Assembly: GCA_937924675.1 (NCBI GenBank)
Contig: CALEVL010000093.1
Coordinates: 1-13,630, forward strand
From: an uncultured Ignavibacteria bacterium
GTDB lineage: Bacteria > Bacteroidota > Ignavibacteria > Tepidaquicellales > Tepidaquicellaceae
Length of the DNA: 13,630 nucleotides
Direction: 5' to 3'
Shown here one piece after another: positions 1 to 7,223 of this stretch. Each line of letters starts with the position of its first letter. Within the stretch, counting starts at the first letter, position 1. The notes under the pieces are model-generated. The model made no database searches, had not been told where the DNA came from, and saw only the letters and a program-made list of their open reading frames with translations. The position numbers were made by a program, and so were the translations under genes.

Positions 1-1203
1 CCCGGTGAATGGGAACCGAACATATACGGAAGCAATGAAAATCTCGAAGCTATTGCTTTCCTCAAGAAGCTGAATGAAACTGTTCACAATACTCACAAGG
101 GTGTGATCATGATTGCCGAAGAGTCAAGCTCATGGCCGGGTGTGACAAGGCCTGTGCATCTCGGGGGACTTGGCTTTGACATGAAGTGGAACATGGGATG
201 GATGCATGATATTCTTGCATACTTTTCGATGGATCCAATCTTCAGAAAGTTCCATCACGGCAAGCTGACTTTTGCAATCTGGTATGCTTTCAACGAGAAC
301 TTTGTATTGCCGCTGTCACATGATGAAGTTGTGCATCTCAAAAAATCAGTAGCAGAGAAGATGCCTGGAGATGAATGGCACAAGTTTGCCAACCTGCGTT
401 TGCTGTTCGGCTTCATGTTCGGACATCCGGGTAAGAAACTAAATTTCATGGGCAACGATATTGCGCAATACAGAGAATGGAATTCGGAAACGCAGCTTGA
501 CTGGGAAGCATTGGATTATGACCTTAACAGGAAGTTCCATGAATACTTCAAAGGACTCAACCGCCTATACTCGGAAGAACCTGCACTGCATGAAGATGAC
601 TTTGACAGCACGGGATTTCAATGGATCGATTTTTCAAATGCGGACGAATCAATCATTTGTTTTGTAAGGTACAATCTTGATAAGACTAAGATGATGTTAT
701 TCACATTTAATATGACTCCTGTTGTAAGAAATGATTATGTACTCGGTGTTCCATATCACGGCTTTTACAGAGAGATCCTGAACAGCAATGCAGAACAATT
801 CGGAGGAAGCGGAGTCGGCAATCTCGGTGGTGTTCAGTCTGAAGATGTGCCAAGATTTGATTTCCCGTATTCGGTTAAAGTGACTTTGCCTCCTCTTGCT
901 GTTAACATATACTCTTTTGAAAAAACCGAAACACAAGCGGTGCAAATTCCGGATGCAGAATCAGAGCAAGAGTCTATTCCTGCGAGTGAAGAATCTGCAA
1001 TTGAGACAACTGCCAAAGCGCCTGAAGTCCTTACGGAGAAGATTAGTGTAGTAGCTGTAACTAAAGAGAATGATGAATTGATTACTGTTGATAAAGAAGA
1101 AAAACTTCCGTCAACTGTTGAATTGAAGAATGAAGTAAAAGCTGAAGAAGATGAAATGAGTGATAAGATAAAGCAGATTCTGAAAAAGATCAAAAAATAT
1201 TGA
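1..1203 (+). CDS. glgB: 1,4-alpha-glucan branching enzyme, C-terminal part (5' end outside window)
   Basis: The open frame enters from the left edge and ends at TGA 1201-1203, giving 400 residues. GlgB cuts an alpha-1,4-glucan chain and reattaches it by an alpha-1,6 bond, making branches in cytoplasmic glycogen. Visible GH13 landmarks are PGEWEPN at residues 1-7, the general acid/base segment IAEES (Glu around residue 40, codon 118-120), GLGFDMKWNMGWMHD, and the transition-state Asp of LSHDEVVH (residue 108, codon 322-324). PGDEWHKFANLR, FMGNDIAQYREWN and the C-terminal beta domain ending near LPPLAVNIYSF follow. The catalytic nucleophile Asp lies just left of the window. Two small departures are HLK where most homologues have HGK after the SHDEVV motif, and Asp where FMGNE is usual. 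After the normal end, about 93 extra residues follow (922-1200), rich in Glu and Ser and ending in a basic stretch. The family assignment is secure; the role of the tail is unknown. Confidence 0.96.
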   Translation, partial: PGEWEPNIYGSNENLEAIAFLKKLNETVHNTHKGVIMIAEESSSWPGVTRPVHLGGLGFDMKWNMGWMHDILAYFSMDPIFRKFHHGKLTFAIWYAFNENFVLPLSHDEVVHLKKSVAEKMPGDEWHKFANLRLLFGFMFGHPGKKLNFMGNDIAQYREWNSETQLDWEALDYDLNRKFHEYFKGLNRLYSEEPALHEDDFDSTGFQWIDFSNADESIICFVRYNLDKTKMMLFTFNMTPVVRNDYVLGVPYHGFYREILNSNAEQFGGSGVGNLGGVQSEDVPRFDFPYSVKVTLPPLAVNIYSFEKTETQAVQIPDAESEQESIPASEESAIETTAKAPEVLTEKISVVAVTKENDELITVDKEEKLPSTVELKNEVKAEEDEMSDKIKQILKKIKKY

Positions 1204-1320
1204 ACCATTCTGATTGATGAAGAAATGTCTCAATGAGTTGTGGAGTAATTACTCGTCAAATCTAAATGCCATTTCGCAATTAATGCAAAACCCATATTTT
1301 GTTTACAAATAAAAATTCTC
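1204..1320. promoter_or_regulatory. glgB-deoC spacer with a 12-bp palindrome and a weak promoter candidate
   Basis: The 117-bp gap holds a perfect palindrome GAGTAATTACTC at 1243-1254, which could be an operator. TATTTTG at 1295-1301 lies about 20 bases after TTTC, loosely resembling the Bacteroidota promoter (TTTG, about 19-21 bases, TAnnTTTG). No convincing terminator for glgB is visible, so read-through into deoC is possible. No Shine-Dalgarno sequence precedes the ATG at 1321; the leader is A-rich instead. Confidence 0.25.
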
Positions 1321-2271
1321 ATGTCTAAAGTACTTTCCTATCTAAACAGCATTAACCTCTCTGTTGATGAGATCGGCGCAAAGGAACGAGCCGCAATGCT
1401 TGCATCAAGAAGCATAAAGACAGAAAGTAAAATGCAGGCTTTAAGACTTGCGATTTCAATGATAGATCTGACTACCCTCGAAGGCAAAGACTCCGAGGGC
1501 AAGGTCATTGCTATGTGCAGGAAAGCGATAAGCCCAAAGCCTGGAGACCCAAGTATTCCGCATGTAGCAGCGGTTTGTGTCTATCCTAATCTTATCAGGA
1601 TCGCAAAACAAACTGTTGAAGGCTCCGGTGTCAAAGTGGCATCAGTCGCTACTTCATTTCCATCAGGACAGTATCCGCTCAAAGTCAAACTGGAAGATAC
1701 AAAGCGGGCGATCTTTGACGGCGCAGATGAAATTGACATGGTCATATCACGCGGTGAGTTTCTTGAAGGCAATTACGATTTTGTCTTTGATGAGATCAAA
1801 CAGATAAAAGAATGTTGCGTGATGTCATCAGAAGCATTGAGTCAGAAGTCAGGAGAGCATGTTGATGTGCATCTTAAAGTAATCTTAGAAACAGGAGAGC
1901 TTGAAACTTTTGATAATGTAAGGAAAGCAAGTTTCATTGCTATGAATGCGGGAGCTGACTTCATTAAAACATCTACCGGCAAAGTTCAGCCCGCTGCAAC
2001 ACTTCCCGTAACTCTTGTCATGCTCGAAGCCATTCGAGATTTCTATGATGATACGGGAAAGATAATCGGAATGAAGCCTGCAGGCGGCATAAAGACAGCA
2101 AAGGATGCAATCGCCTATCTTGTGCTTGTGAACGAAACCCTTGGTGAGAAGTGGCTGACACCTGATCTGTTCCGTCTGGGTGCTAGTTCAGTCTTGAATG
2201 ATTTACTGATGCAAATTGAAAAACAGAAGTCGGGTTTTTATCAATCAGCAGATTACTTCACCAATGATTAG
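1321..2271 (+). CDS. deoC: Deoxyribose-phosphate aldolase
   Basis: Class I aldolase of 316 residues that interconverts 2-deoxyribose 5-phosphate with glyceraldehyde 3-phosphate plus acetaldehyde, the last step of deoxynucleoside breakdown in the cytoplasm. The DERA TIM-barrel signatures are in order: IDLTTLEG (48-55), VCVYPNLI (85-92), GADEIDMV (134-141; Asp139 matches the proton-relay Asp102 of E. coli), LKVILETGEL (185-194), FIKTSTGKV (214-222; Lys216 matches Schiff-base Lys167), MKPAGGIKTAKDA (251-263; Lys252 matches Lys201) and FRLGASS (284-290). All catalytic residues are present. The enzyme is longer than the roughly 250-residue E. coli protein because of an N-terminal helical extension of about 40 residues and an insert near 167-181. 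The ATG start has no Shine-Dalgarno sequence. The stop overlaps the start of the next gene. Confidence 0.97.
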   Translation: MSKVLSYLNSINLSVDEIGAKERAAMLASRSIKTESKMQALRLAISMIDLTTLEGKDSEGKVIAMCRKAISPKPGDPSIPHVAAVCVYPNLIRIAKQTVEGSGVKVASVATSFPSGQYPLKVKLEDTKRAIFDGADEIDMVISRGEFLEGNYDFVFDEIKQIKECCVMSSEALSQKSGEHVDVHLKVILETGELETFDNVRKASFIAMNAGADFIKTSTGKVQPAATLPVTLVMLEAIRDFYDDTGKIIGMKPAGGIKTAKDAIAYLVLVNETLGEKWLTPDLFRLGASSVLNDLLMQIEKQKSGFYQSADYFTND

Positions 2272-3055
2272 GAATCTTCTTCTGATCATTGCTGTGCTTT
2301 TCATTTCGTCTGTAGGAATTTCACAGATTACGAGTAATACAGTTAAGAGAGTAATAACTGCCCGCGGCTATGAATTCAATCTTGAGTATGACAGCACAGA
2401 GTTCTTCAAAGGCAGTCTGAATGTGAAGAATAGCTACGGAGATACTCTTTTCAATGATGAAGATTTCTATTCTTCGTGCTATCATGATACACTTGCTGAC
2501 CTTGATGGAGATGGAAACAATGAACTTGTTCTCGGGTTGGCAACCGGAATGTCTCCATATATGTGGAGTTCCTTGCTGATCTTTGATATGAATTCGTATG
2601 AGCTCATTCCTCTTGAAGTGGTCAATGGTGAACTTGTAAATACGGCGGACGGGAAGAGTTTGATAAGAGCAATTGTTCGTTTGAGTCCTGCTTATTTGGG
2701 TGCTTTGTACTCATATCTTCTCGAGTTCAGAAACAATGAACTTTTCATTTTCAATGATCCTGATGGCCAATACTCCGCACAACTGAGTACAGATTACTCA
2801 GCAGCACTTGAAGAAGCCATAACGGATTTTGGAAACACTGAGGATGTCTGCAATGAAGGATCCGGATACATCACGCTCTTTGAGGCGTATCTTATACAGG
2901 CGAAACTATCCGGAAGCATTAACAAGGCAGGGGAGTTTTTCCGTAAAAGCTACAAGTGTGAAGATGCTAATGCCGCTTACAAAGAGGTAATGAAATATGT
3001 AAATGAAACGTATGACTATCTGTCTTCGCAGAATTACAGATACATGAAGGACTGA
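2264..3055 (+). CDS. Exported protein of unknown function with an acidic calcium-loop-like motif
   Basis: I do not recognise a named family. The ATG at 2264 gives 263 residues with a clean signal peptide: a short basic start (MIRN), a hydrophobic core at 4-19 and a likely cut near SVGISQ. This start is preferred over an in-frame TTG at 2216, which would add 16 polar residues inside deoC. The sequence HDTLADLDGDGNNELVLG (74-91) has a DxDxDG loop like those in FG-GAP/VCBS-type or EF-hand-like calcium sites, followed by a hydrophobic strand. The C-terminal third is helical and polar with a pair of Cys (196, 232). The gene overlaps the end of deoC by 8 bases, so translational coupling is likely, yet the two products would act in different compartments. 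Location is inferred as periplasmic or outside the cell. Confidence 0.75.
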   Translation: MIRNLLLIIAVLFISSVGISQITSNTVKRVITARGYEFNLEYDSTEFFKGSLNVKNSYGDTLFNDEDFYSSCYHDTLADLDGDGNNELVLGLATGMSPYMWSSLLIFDMNSYELIPLEVVNGELVNTADGKSLIRAIVRLSPAYLGALYSYLLEFRNNELFIFNDPDGQYSAQLSTDYSAALEEAITDFGNTEDVCNEGSGYITLFEAYLIQAKLSGSINKAGEFFRKSYKCEDANAAYKEVMKYVNETYDYLSSQNYRYMKD

Positions 3056-3125
3056 ACGCTCAAAAACAATGGTTTGATCCTAATCATTTCTCCCAGTCAC
3101 AATTAAACTAAACGCTGAAAAAAAA

Positions 3126-4070
3126 TTGCTAAGCAGGATCAAGAATATTTTACCTGACGAAAAAAGAAAATTGCTATCGAAGGCTTTTCACAGGATGAAG
3201 AATTTTGGATTCGATTATTTCCCCGGAGATAGTGTTGAGTCACTTCGCGAAAAGATCAATCTGTGTTTTAAGTTATTTCCATCCGCAAAGAAAAATTTTG
3301 CGAAAGAAATTGAATTCATCAACACACAGTCTAAAGCAGATATAAAGTTTTCATACATTCTGCCGTATGAATTTGTCTTTGACTATGACAGTTCGAAAGT
3401 TCAGGTTCTGAAGGATGATGCTTCCGGACTGCATTATGTTATGCATAACGGTAAGAAACTCTTTTACAGTTCTGACCACACCAATCCGGCAAAGGTTGCT
3501 TTCACATACAACTGTATCTGCATTGAACAGGATCTTCGTTCTCCGCACAGATATTTGACAGAAAGCTTCAATGTTAACGAAGGAGATACGGTCCTTGACA
3601 TCGGCGCGGCAGAAGGAAATTTCGCGCTTGATGTTGTTGAGAAGGCAGGAAGATTGATTCTTTTTGAGACGGATGAAAAATGGATTGAAGCGCTTCAGCA
3701 TACATTCGAGCCATGGAAAGAGAAAGTTACTATCATTAACAAGTTTGTCTCCAATGTTGATAATCATAAGTGCATTACCCTTAAGAGACTTTTTAATGAG
3801 ACAAAAATAGATTTTATTAAGATGGATGTTGAAGGAGCAGAAGTAGAAATTCTGGAAAGCTCAGAAGACATTCTCAAAGATGCACATGATCTGAAGCTTG
3901 CTGTGTGTACGTATCACACCTCTGCTGACAAGGATTCAGTCGAGAGTAGTCTGAACAAATGCGGTTATACCTGTGAACCGACTCCCGGATTTATGCTTTT
4001 TTTATACAGCCATCTTACACCGCCTTACTTCAGAAAAGTGCTCTTGCGGGCAACCAAAAGAAAATCCTAA
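3126..4070 (+). CDS. FkbM family SAM-dependent methyltransferase
   Basis: A 314-residue protein with a class I methyltransferase domain in its second half. SAM-binding motif I is TVLDIGAAEG (155-164) and the acidic strand-2 end is LFETDEKW (179-186). The FkbM hallmark is DFIKMDVEGAE (229-239), followed by a strand-rich end with AVCTYH. FkbM proteins usually O-methylate sugars or natural products; here the acceptor is unknown. The first 140 residues are a less recognisable domain. The frame is open from 3084. The start is either TTG 3126, which keeps a basic amphipathic start, or ATG 3195, which would remove 23 residues; neither has a Shine-Dalgarno sequence. A polysaccharide or envelope role is inference; no glycosyltransferase is beside it. 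Confidence 0.88.
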   Translation: MLSRIKNILPDEKRKLLSKAFHRMKNFGFDYFPGDSVESLREKINLCFKLFPSAKKNFAKEIEFINTQSKADIKFSYILPYEFVFDYDSSKVQVLKDDASGLHYVMHNGKKLFYSSDHTNPAKVAFTYNCICIEQDLRSPHRYLTESFNVNEGDTVLDIGAAEGNFALDVVEKAGRLILFETDEKWIEALQHTFEPWKEKVTIINKFVSNVDNHKCITLKRLFNETKIDFIKMDVEGAEVEILESSEDILKDAHDLKLAVCTYHTSADKDSVESSLNKCGYTCEPTPGFMLFLYSHLTPPYFRKVLLRATKRKS

Positions 4071-4078
4071 TATTAGGA
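4065..4078. repeat. 14-bp perfect palindrome spanning the FkbM stop codon
   Basis: TCCTAATATTAGGA is an exact inverted repeat that contains the TAA stop of the methyltransferase gene (4068-4070) and lies 22 bases before the next ATG. It may be a regulator site or a weak RNA stem that limits coupling to the acetyltransferase gene. No other copy was noticed in the window. Confidence 0.4.
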
Positions 4079-4100
4079 AACTGAAACACATCAACCGAAC

Positions 4101-4670
4101 ATGACAGAGAAGATCCGAATCTCAACTTCACGGCTTACAATAAGAAATCTTGAACTCAAAGATCTCGATGACTTTTTTGAATACAGGTCTAATCCTGAAG
4201 TTACAGAGTACCAGGGATTTGATGTAATGACACTGAGCGAAACCGAAAGATTTATCATCAGTCAATGTAAGAAAGAGTTCGGCATACTTGGTGAATGGGT
4301 ACAGTATGGAATAGAAGAGAGAATGAGCGGAAGGCTTGTAGGAGATTGCGCTATTCGTCTATTGGAAGAAGAGTCGGAGAGTGCAGAGATAGGCATTACA
4401 ATTTCTCATCTGCACCAAAGGAAAGGATTTGCCAAAGAGGTAATGAATGGAATATTGAAATTTCTGTTTGATAAGAAAAATATTCACAGAGTTGTTGAGC
4501 TAACTGATGTAAAAAATACTGCGTCAGTGAATCTTCTTAAGAGTTGCGGATTCAGAAAGGAAGGACATTTCGTGGAGAGCAGAATATTCAAAGGAAATAG
4601 ATGCAGTGAGTATCAATATGCCATGCTGAAGAGAGAATGGGATGATATGAAAAATGACATCAAAGAATAA
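4101..4670 (+). CDS. GNAT family N-acetyltransferase (RimJ/RimL-like)
   Basis: A 189-residue acetyl-CoA-dependent acetyltransferase. The N-terminus reads STSRLTIRNLELKDLDDFF, the usual opening of the RimJ/RimL branch. Acetyl-CoA motif A is HQRKGFAKEVM (105-115), matching the Q/R-x-x-G-x-G/A signature, and motif B is NTASVNLLKSCGFRKEG (139-155). The EIGITIS strand (96-102) precedes motif A as expected. The substrate may be a protein N-terminus, an amino sugar or a small amine; sequence does not decide. It lies 30 bases after the methyltransferase gene on the same strand, so the two are probably co-transcribed. There is no Shine-Dalgarno sequence before the ATG. Confidence 0.9.
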   Translation: MTEKIRISTSRLTIRNLELKDLDDFFEYRSNPEVTEYQGFDVMTLSETERFIISQCKKEFGILGEWVQYGIEERMSGRLVGDCAIRLLEEESESAEIGITISHLHQRKGFAKEVMNGILKFLFDKKNIHRVVELTDVKNTASVNLLKSCGFRKEGHFVESRIFKGNRCSEYQYAMLKREWDDMKNDIKE

Positions 4671-4701
4671 TTGTACAGGTGTATGATGTCATAAAACAGG
4701 A

Positions 4702-4739
4702 AGAGCTGCAAAATACTTTGAACAATATTCTGCAGCTCT
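4702..4739. terminator. Hairpin between convergent genes, possible bidirectional terminator
   Basis: AGAGCTGCA (4702-4710) pairs perfectly with TGCAGCTCT (4731-4739). After one mismatch, four more pairs (4712-4715 with 4726-4729) leave a 10-base loop. The hairpin sits between the ends of the acetyltransferase gene (4670) and the convergent lipoprotein gene (4760). Neither side has a strong T-run; the minus strand has only TGTTTTA. It probably acts as a shared weak terminator or RNA 3' end. Confidence 0.5.
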
Positions 4740-4759
4740 GAAAAACACATTTAAAAAAG

Positions 4760-6889
4760 TCAGTTCACTTTCATCTCGTCTATCAGAATGGCAGTGTCAT
4801 AAATGCTGTCACCAACATCTCCGCAAATCAAGACCACAACAATTGTCTGACCCCTGTATGGAGTAATATCAAATGTTGCCGTCTGCCAATCAGTCATGTA
4901 TACTCCTCCCTGGTCAAAAACAATGCCAGGTGATACGCCTACAAGTTGTCCGACCTGATTGGTATCAGCTCCGAACTGTGAAGCAATTTGATCAATGTTC
5001 TTTGTAAGTAGTGTGACTTCACTGCCGTCAGATTTTTTCAGAACAATTTTAAAATAATCCTGAAACTGAGAGTGAATGTATTCAAGAAATTCTTCCGAAA
5101 GGAAGTTCCATTTCAGAGTGAGTTGTGATTGATTGTCGGCAACAGTGAAACATTGCGAGATAGAGCCGCTTGACGTTGTGAATCCCAGTCCCGTCGAGAT
5201 AATTCCCATGAATGAGCCTTGTGTTGAGCCAAGATATCCGAGGCGGTTAATTACTCTTCCGTCTCCGGACTTGGTCCATCCGGAAATGTTTCCCTCTTCA
5301 AAGTCCCCGTTTATTATAGATGTTGAATATTTCAGATTTGAATTCGATGCGGCATTCATTTGGAAATTTGCATTCGGATTTTGAGGATCAACTGCATTGA
5401 AAAATGCATTACCGGTAGTAAGTCCTGTTATTGCCAATCTCTTGGTAATAGAGTCAGCAATTGTCTTTGCAAAAGCTCCGTTTACAGTCTTGTCATACCC
5501 GTAGTATGTTTTGGCTCCTTTTCCAATAAATGCATTAGCAAGATCCGGATTCTGAGTGCTTGCGCATGAGTTGTTAAGAATCACAGTATTGGGGAAAGTT
5601 CCCGCAAGATTTGAAATGAATGAACTTGTTACGGCATACACGTTTGCTATTGTGATTACATTACCGGCTGTACTAACTTTCATGTTCTTGAACAATGCAA
5701 GTCTGTTTGCCTGAAGCAGAGCATTATAGGAGTCTCTGAATATTGCGGAATTGGAATCAACAACTTCTGCAGTAAGTATGGCTTTCCCTCTGCTGCCGTG
5801 TGTAGCAAATACTACGTATCCGTATTGAGTCAGATTGTAGAGACAACTAACATTTGCATTTTCATCTACAAAGGATGTTACCTGAAATTCCTGACACGGC
5901 GCATTTGCAAGCCTGTTTATGATCAAAGGTCTTTCATCATTTGTCCAAACACCTTCATAAGCTGCAAATACCAATACATTCCTGTTGCCAATCAGGTTCG
6001 GATCAAGTTGCGTATTGTCGCGGGAAAAGCCTGCCCTGTTGGAACCTTCAAAAAAATTCTCTCCAATAGTTTGTTTGTCTTCAGGAATCTTAACAAGTCG
6101 TGTACTTTTGCCTGAATCTGATTCAATCCCGCCTCTGGTTTCAATTCCTTCTCTGGAAAAAATAAGACCTCCCATCAGGCCATTGGTATAATGTATTATC
6201 ATACTCGTATTTCCGTCGTTCTCAACTGATGCAACACCGGGCTGAGACTCAAGCCATGTCTTGAGCTGGTTTGATGCGGCAGTTATGTTATTTGGATTTC
6301 CACCAAGGTATGTCTGTAGTTGTATTGCTGCGTTGTCTTGAGTAGAAAGGACTGTTCCTACCTGACCCGAGTTTAATGCACCGTAAACTGTGATACTGAC
6401 AGAACTTGTCTGAGCTGCAGCTGTGGTGCCACCTGAATTTACGCTCCCTTTAGCAGCCAGGTTCAATGTTCCTGCCGAAGTCTCAGTTATAATGAATCTT
6501 CCACTATAGATGTTGTCTCTTGCAATGTCATCTCCGTTTGCAAGCTGCCCGTTATCGTAAAGAATACCAATCTCCGATACAGTGTTGCCGCTGTTATCCA
6601 CTTTTACAAGCCGTACAATTGAGTCCGTAAAGAATGTACCGCTTGTTGCAGATAGCCGGGCAAGAATTGTGTCCGGAATATTTGCGGTCAGCAGGTCTGG
6701 TATGACAGAAAGTGTTCCAATGCTTGTGCCCGATGGCGGGGGATTTGTCGGTGTAGTTGGATTTTCACTGCACCCCGGAAATTCGCTCAGCAAAAATAAT
6801 GATACAGTGACTATGCAAAACAGATAAAGTAATTTTGCATTAATGGAATTAATCTTGGTTCTTTTGATACTTGCAAATCTCGCTTTCAT
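4760..6889 (-). CDS. Predicted lipoprotein with caspase-fold (clan CD) peptidase-like domain and C-terminal jelly-roll-like domain
   Basis: A 709-residue exported protein. Residues 20-34 are a hydrophobic core followed by SEFPGC; Cys40 is a plausible lipid-attachment Cys, although the lipobox is atypical. A Pro/Thr-rich linker (41-53) follows. Residues 58-170 look like an Ig-like anchor domain with an acidic loop, LYDNGQLANGDD to RDNIYSG. The core at about 300-500 has the layout of a caspase-fold peptidase: strand plus His in VVFATHGS (His364), then strand plus Cys in VILNNSCAS (Cys442), then LANAFIGKGAKTYYGYDKTV as in CHAT and gingipain-like domains. The end (525-709) resembles a jelly-roll binding domain: INGDFEEGNISGW, then WNFLSEEF, then DITPYRGQTIVV and DTAILIDEM. 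Proteolysis is inferred from the His/Cys pair, not shown. Its strong Shine-Dalgarno sequence is unusual here. It is transcribed alone, divergent from 7331. Confidence 0.82.
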   Translation of the reverse strand: MKARFASIKRTKINSINAKLLYLFCIVTVSLFLLSEFPGCSENPTTPTNPPPSGTSIGTLSVIPDLLTANIPDTILARLSATSGTFFTDSIVRLVKVDNSGNTVSEIGILYDNGQLANGDDIARDNIYSGRFIITETSAGTLNLAAKGSVNSGGTTAAAQTSSVSITVYGALNSGQVGTVLSTQDNAAIQLQTYLGGNPNNITAASNQLKTWLESQPGVASVENDGNTSMIIHYTNGLMGGLIFSREGIETRGGIESDSGKSTRLVKIPEDKQTIGENFFEGSNRAGFSRDNTQLDPNLIGNRNVLVFAAYEGVWTNDERPLIINRLANAPCQEFQVTSFVDENANVSCLYNLTQYGYVVFATHGSRGKAILTAEVVDSNSAIFRDSYNALLQANRLALFKNMKVSTAGNVITIANVYAVTSSFISNLAGTFPNTVILNNSCASTQNPDLANAFIGKGAKTYYGYDKTVNGAFAKTIADSITKRLAITGLTTGNAFFNAVDPQNPNANFQMNAASNSNLKYSTSIINGDFEEGNISGWTKSGDGRVINRLGYLGSTQGSFMGIISTGLGFTTSSGSISQCFTVADNQSQLTLKWNFLSEEFLEYIHSQFQDYFKIVLKKSDGSEVTLLTKNIDQIASQFGADTNQVGQLVGVSPGIVFDQGGVYMTDWQTATFDITPYRGQTIVVVLICGDVGDSIYDTAILIDEMKVN

Positions 6890-6895
6890 AGTAAA

Positions 6896-6903
6896 CTCCT
6901 TTT
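6896..6903 (-). promoter_or_regulatory. Strong Shine-Dalgarno sequence of the lipoprotein gene
   Basis: On the minus strand AAAAGGAG lies six bases before the ATG (6887-6889). It fixes the start of the lipoprotein gene. It also contrasts with the other genes here, which mostly have A-rich leaders and no clear ribosome binding site. Confidence 0.75.
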
Positions 6904-6937
6904 ATGTAATTGATGTACTTATCTGTGAATTAGACTA

Positions 6938-6967
6938 CATATTTAGTGCCAAGAAAAAACCGCCAAA
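6938..6967 (-). promoter_or_regulatory. Candidate Bacteroidota-type promoter of the lipoprotein gene
   Basis: Read on the minus strand, TTTG (6967-6964) is followed after 18 bases by TAAATATG (6945-6938). This is one mismatch from the TTTG / TAnnTTTG pattern known for the primary sigma factor of Bacteroidota. It would start transcription near 6931 and give a leader of about 40 bases ending in the Shine-Dalgarno sequence. The upstream element lies inside the hairpin at 6957-6987, so the inverted repeat could instead be an operator. Confidence 0.35.
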
Positions 6968-6987
6968 ATGTAATGATTTGACGGTTT
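6951..6987 (-). terminator. Terminator-like hairpin with T-run upstream of the lipoprotein gene
   Basis: Minus-strand AAACCG (6987-6982) pairs with CGGTTT (6962-6957). After one mismatch, four further pairs (6980-6977 with 6967-6964) leave a 9-base loop. A run of six T follows (6959-6954). It has the form of an intrinsic terminator pointing toward the lipoprotein gene, whose start is about 65 bases further on. It may be an attenuator in a long leader, the end of an upstream small RNA, or an operator overlapping the promoter candidate. Confidence 0.45.
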
Positions 6988-6996
6988 AGAATGAAA

Positions 6997-7017
6997 TGTG
7001 TGGCTAATATCCACACA
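6997..7017. repeat. Second perfect hairpin in the divergent intergenic region
   Basis: TGTGTGG (6997-7003) and CCACACA (7011-7017) form a perfect 7-bp stem with a 7-base loop. Its right arm shares AATATCCACA (7006-7015) with a direct repeat at 7037-7046, 31 bp away. Both copies differ by one base from the DnaA-box consensus TTATCCACA. Confidence 0.5.
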
Positions 7018-7223
7018 AATACTTATTGAAAGGGAAAATATCCACAGACACAACAGATGATCCAAAGGGTGCTTATAGTATATTTTTGGCAATACACGTT
7101 AGAAATCCATGAAAATTAATTCTGTTTGCTGATTTGAATTTCATTTGTTATCAATTCAAGAGTAATATTGAGAGCTGAAAAAATTTTAGCGCTGTATTCA
7201 AAGTCGGAAAATGATAGATGTTC

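Noticed and set aside
834..1208. Leftward 124-residue frame opposite the GlgB tail
   Set aside because: It mirrors the low-complexity Glu-rich tail (Ser/Phe-rich in antisense) and is explained as a shadow of glgB.
3351..3767. Leftward 138-residue frame inside the methyltransferase gene
   Set aside because: It lies wholly opposite a well-supported FkbM domain and has no recognisable features.
7006..7046. Replication origin based on two DnaA-box-like sequences
   Set aside because: Only two imperfect boxes are present and neither dnaA, dnaN nor a clear unwinding element is nearby; kept only as a repeat observation.
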